Below are positions 20,106-28,968 of a DNA stretch of 64,000 nt, in pieces. The notes beneath the pieces are model-generated. The model did not search any database, had not been told where the DNA came from, and saw nothing but the letters and a program-made list of their open reading frames with translations. Source of the stretch: Comamonadaceae bacterium OS-4 (GTDB lineage: Bacteria > Pseudomonadota > Gammaproteobacteria > Burkholderiales > Burkholderiaceae_C). Location: positions 1,324,501 to 1,388,500 of the forward strand of contig AP026970.1 in assembly GCA_027924025.1 (NCBI GenBank), given 5' to 3'. How positions within the stretch are numbered: the stretch's first letter is position 1; every line of letters starts with the position of its first letter. The translations under genes and the position numbers were made by a program.

Positions 20106-22511
20106 ATGACTGACCAAACCACGCTCGATTTGATCCCCGAACCCGCTGAACCGACAGGCCCGGTACCGCCTGGAGAGGATGGCGAACTCAACCTCGCCAC
20201 CTACGCCCAGCGCGCTTATCTGGAATACGCGCTCTCCGTCGTCAAGGGCCGTGCCCTGCCCGACGTGTGCGATGGCCTCAAGCCGGTACAGCGCCGCATT
20301 TTGTACAGCATGGGCCGCATGGGCCTGGGCTTTGGCGGTGCCAACGGCAATGCCGGCGCCAAACCGGTCAAGAGCGCCCGGGTGGTGGGCGATGTGCTGG
20401 GTCGCTTTCACCCGCACGGCGATCAGTCGGCCTACGACGCACTGGTGCGCATGGCGCAAGACTTTTCGCAGCGCTACCCGCTGGTCGACGGCCAAGGCAA
20501 CTTCGGCTCCCGAGACGGCGATGGCGCCGCTGCCATGCGCTACACCGAAGCCCGTTTGGCTAAAATCACCACGCTGCTGCTGGACGAAATCGACCAGGGC
20601 ACCGTGGACTTTCAGCCCAACTACGATGGCTCCACCGAAGAGCCCCGCCAGCTGCCCGCCCGCCTGCCGTTCAGCTTGCTCAATGGCGCTAGCGGCATTG
20701 CCGTGGGCTTGGCCACCGAGATCCCCAGCCACAACCTGCGCGAAGTGGCCGACGCCTGTGTGGCGCTGATCAAGAACGACAAGCTCTCCGACGACGAGCT
20801 GTTCACCCTGATCCCCGGCCCGGACTTCCCCGGTGGCGGCCAGATCATCAGCAGCGCCACTGACATTGCCGATGCCTACCGCAGCGGCCGCGGCAGCCTC
20901 AAGGTGCGCGCACGTTGGAAGATTGAAGACCTGGCCCGCGGCCAATGGCAGCTAGTGGTCACCGAGCTGCCACCCGGTGTGAGCAGCCAGCGCGTGCTGG
21001 AAGAGATTGAAGAACTCACCAACCCCAAGGTCAAGGCCGGCAAAAAAGCCCTGAGCCAAGACCAAACCCAGCTCAAGGCCAGCATCTTGAGCGTGTTGGA
21101 TGTGGTGCGTGATGAATCCAACAAAGACGCCATGGTGCGCTTGGTGTTTGAGCCCAAGAGCCGCACGGTAGAGCAGCAGGAGCTGATCACCGCACTGCTG
21201 GCCCACACCAGCCTGGAAACCTCGTCGCCGATCAACCTCACGATGGTGGGGCTGGATGGCAAGCCGGTGCAAAAGTCACTGCGCCAAATGCTCAACGAGT
21301 GGATCAGCTTCCGCCAGACCACGATTGAAAAGCGCAGCCGCCACCGTTTGGGCAAGGTGCTGGACCGCATCCACATCCTGGAGGGCCGCCAGACGGTGTT
21401 GCTCAACATCGACGAGGTGATTGCCATCATCCGCAACAGCGACGAGCCCAAGGCCGCGCTGATTGCCCGCTTCAACTTGAGCGACCGCCAGGCTGAAGAC
21501 ATCTTGGAAATCCGCCTGCGCCAATTGGCCCGGCTGGAAGCCATCAAGATCGAGCAAGAGCTGTCTGAGCTGCGCACTGAGCAAGGCAAGCTGGAAGAAA
21601 TTCTGGGCAGCCCCGCTGCGTTGCGACGCCTGATGATCAAAGAGATTGAGGCGGACGCCAAAGTGTTTGCCGACGCGCGCCGCACCCTCATCCAGGCTGA
21701 GAAAAAGGCTGTGGCTGAGGTGAAGGTGGTGGACGAGCCGGTCACCGTGGTGGTGTCTGAGAAAGGCTGGGTGCGCGCCCGCACCGGCCATGGGCACGAG
21801 GCCTCTACCTTCGCCTTCAAGGCGGGTGACGGCCTGTACGGCACTTTTGAGTGCCGCACGGTGGATACGCTGCTCGTGTTCGGCTCCAACGGGCGCATCT
21901 ACACCGTGCCGGTGTCAGCGCTGCCCGGCGGGCGGGGCGATGGCCAGCCGGTCACCACGCTGCTGGAGCTGGAAAGTGGCACACAAATTTTGTATTACTT
22001 CGCCGGCCCGGCTAGCGCGCAGTTGCTGCTGTCTGGCAGCGGTGGCTACGGCTTTATTGCCAGCGTCGAGAACATGACCTCCCGCCAAAAGGCCGGCAAG
22101 GCCTTTGTGGGCGTGGGCGAGGGCGAAACCCTGTGCGCGCCGTCTGTGGTGTCGGGCGCACAAGGCAAGGTCACGGTTGCTGGCACCCCTGCGACGGTGG
22201 TGGCACCTGCGACCCATGTGGCCTGTGCGTCCGCCGGCGGGCGTATTCTGACCTTTGAGATCACCGAACTCAAAACCATGACCAACGGTGGCCGCGGTTT
22301 GATGCTGATTGATCTGGAAGACAAAGACACCCTGGCCGGCGCTGCCGCCTACACCCGCAGCATCCGCATCGACGGCATTGGCCGCGGCGGCAAAGAGCGC
22401 GACGAAACCCTGGAAATCCGCAGCCTCAACAACGCCCGTGCTGCGCGTGGCCGCAAGGGCAAAGCGGCGGACTTGGGCTTTAAGCCGAACCGGATAACAA
22501 GGGTGGAGTGA
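20106..22511 (+). CDS. parC: DNA topoisomerase IV subunit A
   Basis: A 801-residue topoisomerase IV A subunit. The breakage-reunion domain has the quinolone-determining region with [45 protein letters not shown], here cited in pieces: [18 protein letters not shown]. The catalytic tyrosine is Y146 in [10 protein letters not shown]. The C-terminal beta-pinwheel is short, as expected for ParC rather than GyrA. Position with parE on the same strand supports the assignment. The position equivalent to E. coli Ser80 is Gln in [10 protein letters not shown] context, as in many wild-type Comamonadaceae by my recollection; this is not a resistance claim. Confidence 0.96.
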   Translation: MTDQTTLDLIPEPAEPTGPVPPGEDGELNLATYAQRAYLEYALSVVKGRALPDVCDGLKPVQRRILYSMGRMGLGFGGANGNAGAKPVKSARVVGDVLGRFHPHGDQSAYDALVRMAQDFSQRYPLVDGQGNFGSRDGDGAAAMRYTEARLAKITTLLLDEIDQGTVDFQPNYDGSTEEPRQLPARLPFSLLNGASGIAVGLATEIPSHNLREVADACVALIKNDKLSDDELFTLIPGPDFPGGGQIISSATDIADAYRSGRGSLKVRARWKIEDLARGQWQLVVTELPPGVSSQRVLEEIEELTNPKVKAGKKALSQDQTQLKASILSVLDVVRDESNKDAMVRLVFEPKSRTVEQQELITALLAHTSLETSSPINLTMVGLDGKPVQKSLRQMLNEWISFRQTTIEKRSRHRLGKVLDRIHILEGRQTVLLNIDEVIAIIRNSDEPKAALIARFNLSDRQAEDILEIRLRQLARLEAIKIEQELSELRTEQGKLEEILGSPAALRRLMIKEIEADAKVFADARRTLIQAEKKAVAEVKVVDEPVTVVVSEKGWVRARTGHGHEASTFAFKAGDGLYGTFECRTVDTLLVFGSNGRIYTVPVSALPGGRGDGQPVTTLLELESGTQILYYFAGPASAQLLLSGSGGYGFIASVENMTSRQKAGKAFVGVGEGETLCAPSVVSGAQGKVTVAGTPATVVAPATHVACASAGGRILTFEITELKTMTNGGRGLMLIDLEDKDTLAGAAAYTRSIRIDGIGRGGKERDETLEIRSLNNARAARGRKGKAADLGFKPNRITRVE

Positions 22512-22666
22512 GTTTCCTGTCGTCGTTGTGGAGCGGCTAACCTTGAAACACGTTCCCTCGACGACGGACAACACGCTGGCATTAGTCCGTATGCCCTATT
22601 GTGGGAAGTGCTCGTGTGCTGGTACCTTTGTGCACTGCATATTTATCCACAATTAGGGGTCCACAA

Positions 22667-23305
22667 GTGTTCAAAAGCGTCATCTTGGCAACTGCCTTGC
22701 TCTCAGCCGGTTCTACATTCGCCGCAACGAATTTGATCTCGAACGGGGATTTTTCACAGAATTCTGTGCCCGTCGGTAACTATGGTTATGCCAACGGCTT
22801 CCACGCTCCTGTGTCTGCTGCATCGTGGGATTTTGTAGGCGTCACTGGTATTGAAAATCAAAGCCCTGCCTGGAGCTCTTTTGCAGCAACGCAAACAGCT
22901 GGTTTCATCCAGTACTACGGCGGCTTTCGAGACAACTTTTCGACGATTTCTCAGACATTTGCCTCGACCAGCTCTGCATTCAATGTCTCTTTTGATCTGG
23001 CCGGACGCCCCGGTTACGGAACAGAGACGATCAATGTGTCGCTCAATGGTGTGACTTTTGCCAATAACATTTCCACAAGTACCACCGACAGTTACACGCG
23101 CTACTCCTTCAATGTGAGCGGACTGACCGGTAGCACCCACACCCTGACCTTCAAAGGCGTAAGTGGTTCCGCTTACGACTCTGCAGTTTTTCTGGATAAC
23201 GTAGCCGTTACCGCGGTTCCAGAGCCAGAGACTTACGCCCTGCTGCTGGCGGGCATGGGTTTGATTGGTGGCGTATTGAAGCGCCGCAAGGCCATCAAAG
23301 CCTAA
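22667..23305 (+). CDS. PEP-CTERM sorting domain protein
   Basis: A 212-residue exported protein beginning at a GTG preceded by AGGGG. The signal peptide (FKSVILATALLSAGSTFAA) is followed by a beta-sandwich domain, starting LISNGDFSQN and of the kind seen in carbohydrate-binding-like, DUF642-like PEP-CTERM proteins. The C-terminus has the full sorting signal: VPEPETYALLLAGMGLIGG then the basic tail LKRRKAIKA. Such proteins are processed by exosortase and tied to exopolysaccharide; no exosortase gene lies in the window. A strong palindromic terminator follows, so the gene is monocistronic. Confidence 0.9.
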   Translation: MFKSVILATALLSAGSTFAATNLISNGDFSQNSVPVGNYGYANGFHAPVSAASWDFVGVTGIENQSPAWSSFAATQTAGFIQYYGGFRDNFSTISQTFASTSSAFNVSFDLAGRPGYGTETINVSLNGVTFANNISTSTTDSYTRYSFNVSGLTGSTHTLTFKGVSGSAYDSAVFLDNVAVTAVPEPETYALLLAGMGLIGGVLKRRKAIKA

Positions 23306-23321
23306 GTACTCACCGTATTTG

Positions 23322-23352
23322 AAAAATGGGGGCCTAGGCCCCCATTTTTTTT
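23322..23352. terminator. Strong palindromic terminator after the PEP-CTERM gene
   Basis: A 28-bp perfect palindrome with arms AAAAATGGGGGCC and GGCCCCCATTTTT followed by more T residues. This gives a GC-rich stem flanked by A- and T-runs that can work in both directions. Confidence 0.92.
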
Positions 23353-23375
23353 GGCGGTTGAAAGTGCGCGGAGCG

Positions 23376-23426
23376 TAGCTTCAAAATTGATAGCTGTTCC
23401 CGCATGGTCCACGAGGGCTAGAGCCC
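23376..23426 (+). repeat. Dispersed hairpin repeat, copy 2
   Basis: Reads GCTTCAAAATTGATAGC, then TGTTCCCGCATGGTCCACG and AGGGCTAGAGCCCC. It is degenerate compared with copies 5 and 8, but keeps the ATAGCTG core, the TCCACG spacer and the GGCTAGAGCC end. It lies between the PEP-CTERM terminator and the caspase operon. Confidence 0.6.
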
Positions 23427-23640
23427 CATTTCATTAAGAACAAACCCCCACCATCCGTCCCGTCCATTTGCCGTATGGCTTGACGGGAACTGCCTGGCCG
23501 CCGGCGGCGGGGGCATCATGATGGTGCCGCTGATCTTGCCCATGCTCACGGTCAGGCCTGTCGCAAAAAGAAAGCCCGCAGTCTATGGACCGGGGGCTTG
23601 GGTGCCTATCCCCCAAACGGGTGATTTACGCTTACTCACA
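23427..23640. other. Intergenic stretch without a convincing gene; possible minus-strand terminator
   Basis: This part of the 627-bp gap between the PEP-CTERM gene and the caspase operon holds no gene I can support. At 23572-23599, AAGCCC and GGGCTT arms enclose 16 bases; on the minus strand this stem is followed by TCTTTTTG and looks like a terminator, although no minus-strand gene precedes it now. One plus-strand frame near 23500-23560 reads like a transporter fragment (GGGGIMMVPLILPML) but is too short to call. Confidence 0.45.
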
Positions 23641-23643
23641 AGC

Positions 23644-23711
23644 GCTCCTGATTCAGGAGCTACTCGCGCATAGTTCACGGGCGCTAGCCTTCGTTTTTGC
23701 TTTCAAGCTGG
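23644..23711 (+). repeat. Dispersed hairpin repeat, copy 3 (left flank of the caspase operon)
   Basis: Starts with the perfect stem-loop GCTCCTGATTCAGGAGC, then TACTCGCGCATAG, TTCACGGGCGCTAGCC and CGTTTTTGCTTT. Over 68 bases it differs from copy 4 at 30680 at only eight positions and has the same orientation. The ACGGG...TTCGTTTTT part could act as a weak terminator. Confidence 0.8.
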
Positions 23712-23931
23712 ACTTGTGCTTTGACCGCGTCATACGGCGGGTGCCCACTGGCCTACTGAGTCGCTTCTTTGCCACAAACTTGCATCCGTCTGCAGAGTTG
23801 CTTATTTGGCGCAGTACACTGCATTTGCTCTTTCACGCGGGAGGTGTGGGATGGGCGACATACCTTCACGGGCAGGCTATAAAAACAAAGTTGCTAGCCT
23901 TCCCTGTGCCGATGCAGAACGGTTGTAGACT

Positions 23932-25347
23932 TTGATTCGATTCACAGCATCACCTATTTACTCATTGCGTCGGCGCACTCTGCTCATGGCTGGAGTGGCG
24001 GCGGCAGGGTCTGCGACCTATGGCAGCAGTCCAGAGGCCGTGCCCTGCACCGCTTTGTTGATTGGTAACAGCCGCTACCAAAGCAATGCGGTGCTGAGCA
24101 ATCCCGCAACGGATATGGCGCTATTGGCGCCCGCACTAAGATCATTGGGGGTGACCACTCAGGTTGCGCTCGACTTGGGCCGCGAACAGCTGGCTGCAAC
24201 AATCCATCGGTTTTTGAAATCGATGGAGGCGCAACGAACCGCGGTCTGGATGTCCTACAGCGGCCATGCGGTGCAGGTGGATGGTCGTAACTACTTATTG
24301 GGTGTGGATAGCCGCTTCGAGTCCGAGGCCGAGGTGCGAATCAGCGGTTATGACCTGGATGAGCTGCTGCGCCGTATCGCCCAAGTGAATCCGCGGGCAG
24401 CCGTAGTCACGGTAGATGCTTGCCGAAACAATCCATTCAGGCCCCCGGCAACGCGTGGCATCCAACCCACTGGTTTGGCAAAGGTTGACTCAGCGGGCTT
24501 GTTTGTAGGGTTTTCTACTGCGCCCTACACCAAAGCACTGGACGGCTCGGATGCTGCGGGTAGTCCTTATGCGCGTGCTTTGGTTGCCGCGCTGGGAAAA
24601 CGCCCTCGCTCGCTGGAGGAGGTGTTCAGTGAAACGGCTGACACCGTGTACCGCCAAACAGGCGCTCAGCAAGTGCCCGAGTACCGATCCTCCATGCGTG
24701 CCGGTTGGTGGTTTGGCGCAACGGGAATCGAATTGCGCAGCACGCCCTCGACCCGCATGGCAGCAGGTGGCGCGTCCACCCAAGCAGCTACTCGCGAAGT
24801 GGGTTACAGGCCGGATTTGCCACGCCAAGCACTGCCCCCCGAAGGCCGCGAAACCACAGATTGGAATGCCGAGGATATGGCGCTGCAGCGCGCTGTCGCG
24901 CGCATGGACCAGCGTGAGGCGCGCAGAGCGCTGGACCGAGGCCAGGCTGCCCATGCATCGCTCTACGACACCGTGTTGGCGGGGATGCTCGCAGAATCCG
25001 GTTCTCAGGTCGAGCGCAACCTGCCAATGGCCGCCAAGCTGTACCGCAGTGCCGCAGAGCGTGGCCATGCGCCTGCCCAAACCTTATTGGGTGAGCTGCA
25101 ATACGCCCGAGGAAACTGGGCTGATGCGTACAAGTGGTTGACGCTGGCTGCAGACCGGGGTGTCGCGCGAGCGCAGCTGGACTTGGGGCAGCTCAAGTTG
25201 GAGGGCCGCGGTGCGCAGCGAGACATTCCGGGCGCGATGGATCAATTCAAAGCGGTTTTTCAGCAGCAAATGCTCAATGCACAAGGCGCTCACTTCCCGG
25301 AGGACATAAAGCGCTTGCAAAAGAGCCTGTCCCTTCCCAGCCGTTAA
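23932..25347 (+). CDS. Exported caspase family (C14) protease with Sel1-like repeats
   Basis: A 471-residue protein. The caspase p20-like domain (about residues 37-250) begins CTALLIGNSRYQSNAVLSNP; the catalytic dyad is H112 in MSYSGHAVQ and C164 in VTVDACRNNPF. The C-terminal part (about 340-445) holds Sel1-like helical pairs, for example AAKLYRSAAERGHAPAQ and AYKWLTLAADRGVARAQ. The N-terminus, RRRTLLMAGVAAAGSA, looks like a Tat or Sec signal, so the protease probably acts in the periplasm. The start is a TTG at 23932 with a weak ribosome site; ATG at 23986 is an alternative but would lose the basic n-region. First gene of a six-gene operon. Confidence 0.85.
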   Translation: MIRFTASPIYSLRRRTLLMAGVAAAGSATYGSSPEAVPCTALLIGNSRYQSNAVLSNPATDMALLAPALRSLGVTTQVALDLGREQLAATIHRFLKSMEAQRTAVWMSYSGHAVQVDGRNYLLGVDSRFESEAEVRISGYDLDELLRRIAQVNPRAAVVTVDACRNNPFRPPATRGIQPTGLAKVDSAGLFVGFSTAPYTKALDGSDAAGSPYARALVAALGKRPRSLEEVFSETADTVYRQTGAQQVPEYRSSMRAGWWFGATGIELRSTPSTRMAAGGASTQAATREVGYRPDLPRQALPPEGRETTDWNAEDMALQRAVARMDQREARRALDRGQAAHASLYDTVLAGMLAESGSQVERNLPMAAKLYRSAAERGHAPAQTLLGELQYARGNWADAYKWLTLAADRGVARAQLDLGQLKLEGRGAQRDIPGAMDQFKAVFQQQMLNAQGAHFPEDIKRLQKSLSLPSR

Positions 25348-25377
25348 TCCCGATACGTTTTTATAAAGGTCCAAATA

Positions 25378-25755
25378 GTGCGTCAGTTTCTCGAGCGTTG
25401 TGGGTTGTGGCTCTCCCGCCAAGCGGCTTTTACGTTGGTGACCTTGCTGCTTTTTTTGGGTATCGCTGCCGGTCTTTGGAAAGGCATGCCGAGCCATGTC
25501 CATACAAAAGAGGGTGGGCGGGGCGTCGCTGCAGTGGCGGCCTGTAGTCATGCCTCGGTGGATTTTGTGCCCGAAGCCACGAGCGAGGCCATCAAGCGCC
25601 TGCTCCGCGCCGAAGATGCTTATATCGTTTACGGGCCTGATGAGTTTGGTGCATTTCAACTCCGTTTTTCTGAGCGCGCACGCGCGGATGGGCCTGCCCG
25701 GCTTCGCACGGCGCCCGCTATCGAGATGGTGCAAAACCACACAGCCTGTCCATGA
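25378..25755 (+). CDS. Single-pass membrane protein of unknown function
   Basis: A 125-residue protein starting at GTG, 30 bp after the caspase gene, with an AAAGG ribosome site. One transmembrane helix (about residues 17-34, FTLVTLLLFLGIAAGLW) is followed by a periplasmic part of about 90 residues with two cysteines (AACSH near 55 and the penultimate-region HTACP at the C-terminus) that could form a disulphide. I do not recognise the family. Its stop overlaps the next start (ATGA), so it is coupled with the permease gene. Confidence 0.7.
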   Translation: MRQFLERCGLWLSRQAAFTLVTLLLFLGIAAGLWKGMPSHVHTKEGGRGVAAVAACSHASVDFVPEATSEAIKRLLRAEDAYIVYGPDEFGAFQLRFSERARADGPARLRTAPAIEMVQNHTACP

Positions 25756-27092
25756 GCAGCCTACCCTCCGACCGGCCTGCAGTGTCGCTAGACCCCTTGA
25801 AAAACCTGTGGGCTGGGGCTGTCAGTGCCCTTGTTTTCTATGCTGAATACCTCGGCCTGGGGGCGACACTTGGCAGTAAATTTTTTGGGGAAACACCGAC
25901 TGCGTCTTCACTAGGGGCGCTCTTGGTGCTGCTGGCGGTCGTTGTTGCGGCATTGCTGGCATGGCCCGGTCGTGCGGTTTTTCTGGCCGGTCCGCGCGGC
26001 GCATCGGTGGCTATTTTGGGAGGTTTGTCAGCCTGGCTGGGTCAGAATCTAGGCACAAGCCCATCGCAACAAGTGGGTTTGGTGGGCATGCTGTTAGTTG
26101 GGGCTGCGCTGACCTTGCTCGCAGCCCGGCACCCCAAAGTCCAAGGTGCGCTGGAGAAAGCCCCGTTGGGCGTGGTGCAGGGGTTCATGTACGCGACAGC
26201 AACCCTCATTGTTTGCGAAGCCGTCTTTAAGCAACTCTATGGTTGCTTGCAGGTGAGCGAGTTGACCAGTTGGGCCATTTTCCTACCCACTGTGATTGGG
26301 GGCGTTCTGTGGAAGCCCGCCCTCTCCGCGCTAGCGGCGGGGCCCATGCGCCGTTCGCAGCAGCTGTTAAAGCTCGTGCAGCCCATGGGCCTGCCGATCG
26401 CGGCAGGAGTTTCTTGGTGTGCGTACGAGGCAACAGTGCTGGCCTTGCCTCACGCAGACAAGTGCAAACGTCTAGGCGATACCTCGCTGGATTGGTCGCT
26501 TTTGGCCCAGCGCGCACACCAGGTGGTAGGTGCCTTTGCGGGTGCCATGTCACCCCTGATGATGGTGTCGGCACTGGCGGCTGGCGTGGCTCTCGGTGTC
26601 GTGCTCTTGATAGAAAGCTTGACCGCTTTTGCGCCCGATGGAGACTCGCTCACCCACCAAAAGCGCACACGCCTCTTGGAGGTTTCAACGACTAGCAATG
26701 TAGTGGCAGCTTGCGTGGGGGGCTGTTGCTCCTCCTACTCGAGTGCGCGCACCGTGGTTCTGCGCAATCTGGGCGCAACGCACCCAATGGCCTCACTGGC
26801 GCATGGCCTGACTGTTGCTGCCATTGCGATGCTGGCGGGCCGTTGGGTGGCACAGGTACCCAGTCTGACGGTGGCAGTGGCGTTGACGCTGGTCGGTGTG
26901 CAGATGATTGGTGAGGCGACCCAAACGGTGTGGCGCGATGCCTACCACCCGCGGGCACCCCTTCAGCCTTTCTTGGCGGGGGTGCTGTTTTGGGCGGTCG
27001 TGCTGGCGAGTGTCGTCAGTGGTCAATCATTGGTAGGACTCGTCATCGGTATGGCCTTGGCTTGGGCTTCTTATAAATGGATCGCTGAATGA
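25752..27092 (+). CDS. SulP-like multi-pass permease lacking a STAS domain
   Basis: A 446-residue protein with ten or more hydrophobic segments. It resembles SulP/SLC26 anion transporters: an N-terminal AGAVSALVFYAEYLGLGATLG, then FLAGPRGASVAILGG in place of the usual GPTGA loop, and SNVVAACVGGCCSSYSSARTV in place of the SulP ARTxxN region, followed by ASLAHGLTVAAIAMLAG. The C-terminal STAS domain of typical SulP proteins is missing. The cysteine-rich turn GGCC is unusual. The substrate is unknown. It overlaps its neighbours by ATGA on both sides. Confidence 0.75.
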   Translation: MSSLPSDRPAVSLDPLKNLWAGAVSALVFYAEYLGLGATLGSKFFGETPTASSLGALLVLLAVVVAALLAWPGRAVFLAGPRGASVAILGGLSAWLGQNLGTSPSQQVGLVGMLLVGAALTLLAARHPKVQGALEKAPLGVVQGFMYATATLIVCEAVFKQLYGCLQVSELTSWAIFLPTVIGGVLWKPALSALAAGPMRRSQQLLKLVQPMGLPIAAGVSWCAYEATVLALPHADKCKRLGDTSLDWSLLAQRAHQVVGAFAGAMSPLMMVSALAAGVALGVVLLIESLTAFAPDGDSLTHQKRTRLLEVSTTSNVVAACVGGCCSSYSSARTVVLRNLGATHPMASLAHGLTVAAIAMLAGRWVAQVPSLTVAVALTLVGVQMIGEATQTVWRDAYHPRAPLQPFLAGVLFWAVVLASVVSGQSLVGLVIGMALAWASYKWIAE

Positions 27093-28576
27093 ACCTCTCT
27101 TTGAATTTATCCAAGTGGCGGAGTAAATGGAGCGCTGCGCACTGGCGTGCAGAGGTATCCAAAGGCGCCATCGCCATCGTGATTGGGGTGATCGCTTCCT
27201 ATGTCATACCGCTCGTCATGGGGGAAGAGTTTTTGGTGCGTCAAGTCGCCCGTGTTTACGCCCCTTTGGCGGGCGCTTGGCACGGCAACGAGCAACGCGA
27301 CGAAGTGTCGGTCATGCTGGTGGATGACACCTCTCTGCAAAGTGCAGGTCAATCTTGGCCCGCGGATTACGGGTATTACGCTCGCTTGTTGAATGCGTTA
27401 ACGCTCTATAAGCCACGTGCGGTGTTCATTGATGTCGTGTTTGCAGCGGAACGCAAGGACCCCTCTATTGAACGGCTGCTCGCCGCTGCCTGTCGCGCCC
27501 ATGCGGCCGGGGTCAAGCTCTACTTTGCGGCTCGGCGCGATCCCGCGGGGCATTTCTTGCTGCGTCCCGACTTGGAAGCCTTGGCACCTGCTTGCCTGCA
27601 AAAGGTCGCAGTGGAATACGATCCTGACGCTGTTGATCAAACTGCCTGGACCTATCCTGTCGCCGCCGACTCTGATGCTCCCGATGGTGCCATTCGAAGC
27701 GCGGCAGGCAGCATTTACCGCGACACGGGTGGCGTGATGCCAAAACACCAGCATGCTGAACTGGCGGTGAACTGGGGTTTGCAGCCGGCGGAGCGTGGTA
27801 TTGACTGGCTGCAATTGCAGCCTGCGCCAGCCCACGGCGGTGCGCATGGCGAGGAAGCGCACACACCGCACGATGCCAAAGCCGCATCGTACTGCCGTGC
27901 TGCGGGAAACCCTTTGTTTGAGGCACTACCCGCCTTCGTGAGACGCCAGGTGGATGCCGCTGCAACCAAACCGATATGCGTCTTCCACAACACGCTGTAC
28001 CCATCTGACCTGCAAACAACCTCGGACGAGGAAGAAAAGCGGCTCGCCGAGCATTTGAGCGGGCGAGTTGTGATGCTGGGTACCGCGCTGCAAGGGTCCA
28101 ACGACCGAGTCTTGTCACCACTGCATGGCCGGATCCCCGGCGTCTACATGCACGCCATGGCGCTGGACAATTTATTGACCTATGGCGACAGATACCACCG
28201 CGCTGCCCACTTGGGTGCGACCTCCGACGGCATGAGGGTGCTGGGCCTTCTTGTGGCCGGTTTGTTGTTGGTCGTTTTTGGCAGACTTCTTCTTGAGCCC
28301 TATTCGAAAAAAAAGACATCTAGTGGCATGAGTAGATGGAGCCAATTTTCGACATGGGCGAAACGGTTGCTGGGCAAGACCGTCATTTATTCGTGTTTCA
28401 TTATTGCGATGTTGGTAGCAGGCCGATGGCTGTTTGGCCTGGGCTTTCTGACCGTTATTCATGTGGCCCTGTTCTCTTTCGCTGCCGAATGGTTGGAATG
28501 GAACGAGGGACTCTGGGATTGGCTGAAAAGCCCGAGCGCCGAAGGCGCGCACGACACACACACAGGCAACACTTAA
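27089..28576 (+). CDS. CHASE2 domain membrane protein without a cytoplasmic output domain
   Basis: A 495-residue protein. An N-terminal transmembrane helix (about residues 26-44) is followed by a large extracytoplasmic CHASE2-type sensor (about 70-370): VSVMLVDDTSLQSAGQSWPADYGYYARLLNAL, cited in parts, then KPRAVFIDVVF, and the late motif GRVVMLGTALQGSNDRVLSPLHGRIPGVYMHAMALDNLL region. Two or three helices close the chain (about 388-410 and 430-475). CHASE2 sensors normally carry a cyclase, kinase or diguanylate cyclase; here the protein ends after the helices with a short tail. A histidine-rich loop HGGAHGEEAHTPH lies near residue 255. Coupled with the permease gene by ATGA. Confidence 0.83.
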   Translation: MNLSLNLSKWRSKWSAAHWRAEVSKGAIAIVIGVIASYVIPLVMGEEFLVRQVARVYAPLAGAWHGNEQRDEVSVMLVDDTSLQSAGQSWPADYGYYARLLNALTLYKPRAVFIDVVFAAERKDPSIERLLAAACRAHAAGVKLYFAARRDPAGHFLLRPDLEALAPACLQKVAVEYDPDAVDQTAWTYPVAADSDAPDGAIRSAAGSIYRDTGGVMPKHQHAELAVNWGLQPAERGIDWLQLQPAPAHGGAHGEEAHTPHDAKAASYCRAAGNPLFEALPAFVRRQVDAAATKPICVFHNTLYPSDLQTTSDEEEKRLAEHLSGRVVMLGTALQGSNDRVLSPLHGRIPGVYMHAMALDNLLTYGDRYHRAAHLGATSDGMRVLGLLVAGLLLVVFGRLLLEPYSKKKTSSGMSRWSQFSTWAKRLLGKTVIYSCFIIAMLVAGRWLFGLGFLTVIHVALFSFAAEWLEWNEGLWDWLKSPSAEGAHDTHTGNT

Positions 28577-28600
28577 AACATCAACCAGGGGAGATGAACT

Positions 28601-28963
28601 ATGAAGTCAATTCAACACGTTTTGAAGCGAGGCGTTTGGGTCAGCGTACTAGGCCTCGCGTCTATGGCCTATGCAGCAGAACCCGTTACCACCATGAGTG
28701 TGTTGTCTGCCAAGGTGGATCCTTTGCCTGTGTTCGCCAGCCCGGGCGATGCCAATCCGACCGGCTCGGTTCCGGCCACCGGTTTGCCGTGGGTCATCAA
28801 AGAGTCGCGGGCTGATTTTTTTAAAGTGAATGTGGGGGGGCGTGACGTGTGGGTGGATGCGTTGATGGTGCGCGCCAGTCAGAAGGTTTCCGCCCGTTGT
28901 GCCGCCATCCAGGGTGCGCAGGTAGCGGCCGAGCTGGGTGCGTCGTCAGAACGTTGCCGCTAA
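28601..28963 (+). CDS. Secreted SH3-like domain protein
   Basis: A 120-residue protein with a GGGGAGA ribosome site and a signal peptide (MKSIQHVLKRGVWVSVLGLA, cleaved after AYAA). The mature part has the pattern of a bacterial SH3 domain: VLSAKVDPLPVFASPGD (the usual LNVRSGPG strand), a GSVPATG turn, WVIKESRADFFKVNVGG and RDVWVDALMV. Two cysteines near the end (SARC and the final ERCR) may pair. The family is inferred from the pattern. It sits six bases upstream of the M48 peptidase gene. Confidence 0.72.
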   Translation: MKSIQHVLKRGVWVSVLGLASMAYAAEPVTTMSVLSAKVDPLPVFASPGDANPTGSVPATGLPWVIKESRADFFKVNVGGRDVWVDALMVRASQKVSARCAAIQGAQVAAELGASSERCR

Positions 28964-28968
28964 GCGCT

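Noticed and set aside
22620..22660. Sigma-54-like promoter before the PEP-CTERM gene (TGGTACCTTTGTGCA)
   Set aside because: The spacing between GG and GC is one base short of the strict 10 bases, so it does not meet the consensus.
23500..23600. Possible transporter remnant (GGGGIMMVPLILPML)
   Set aside because: Only about 25 residues look membrane-like, with no start and no flanking homology visible. Recorded in the intergenic entry only.
23585..23935. A 116-residue open frame upstream of the caspase gene
   Set aside because: It runs straight through repeat copy 3, has no clear ribosome site, domain or signal peptide, and its sequence does not look like a protein family.
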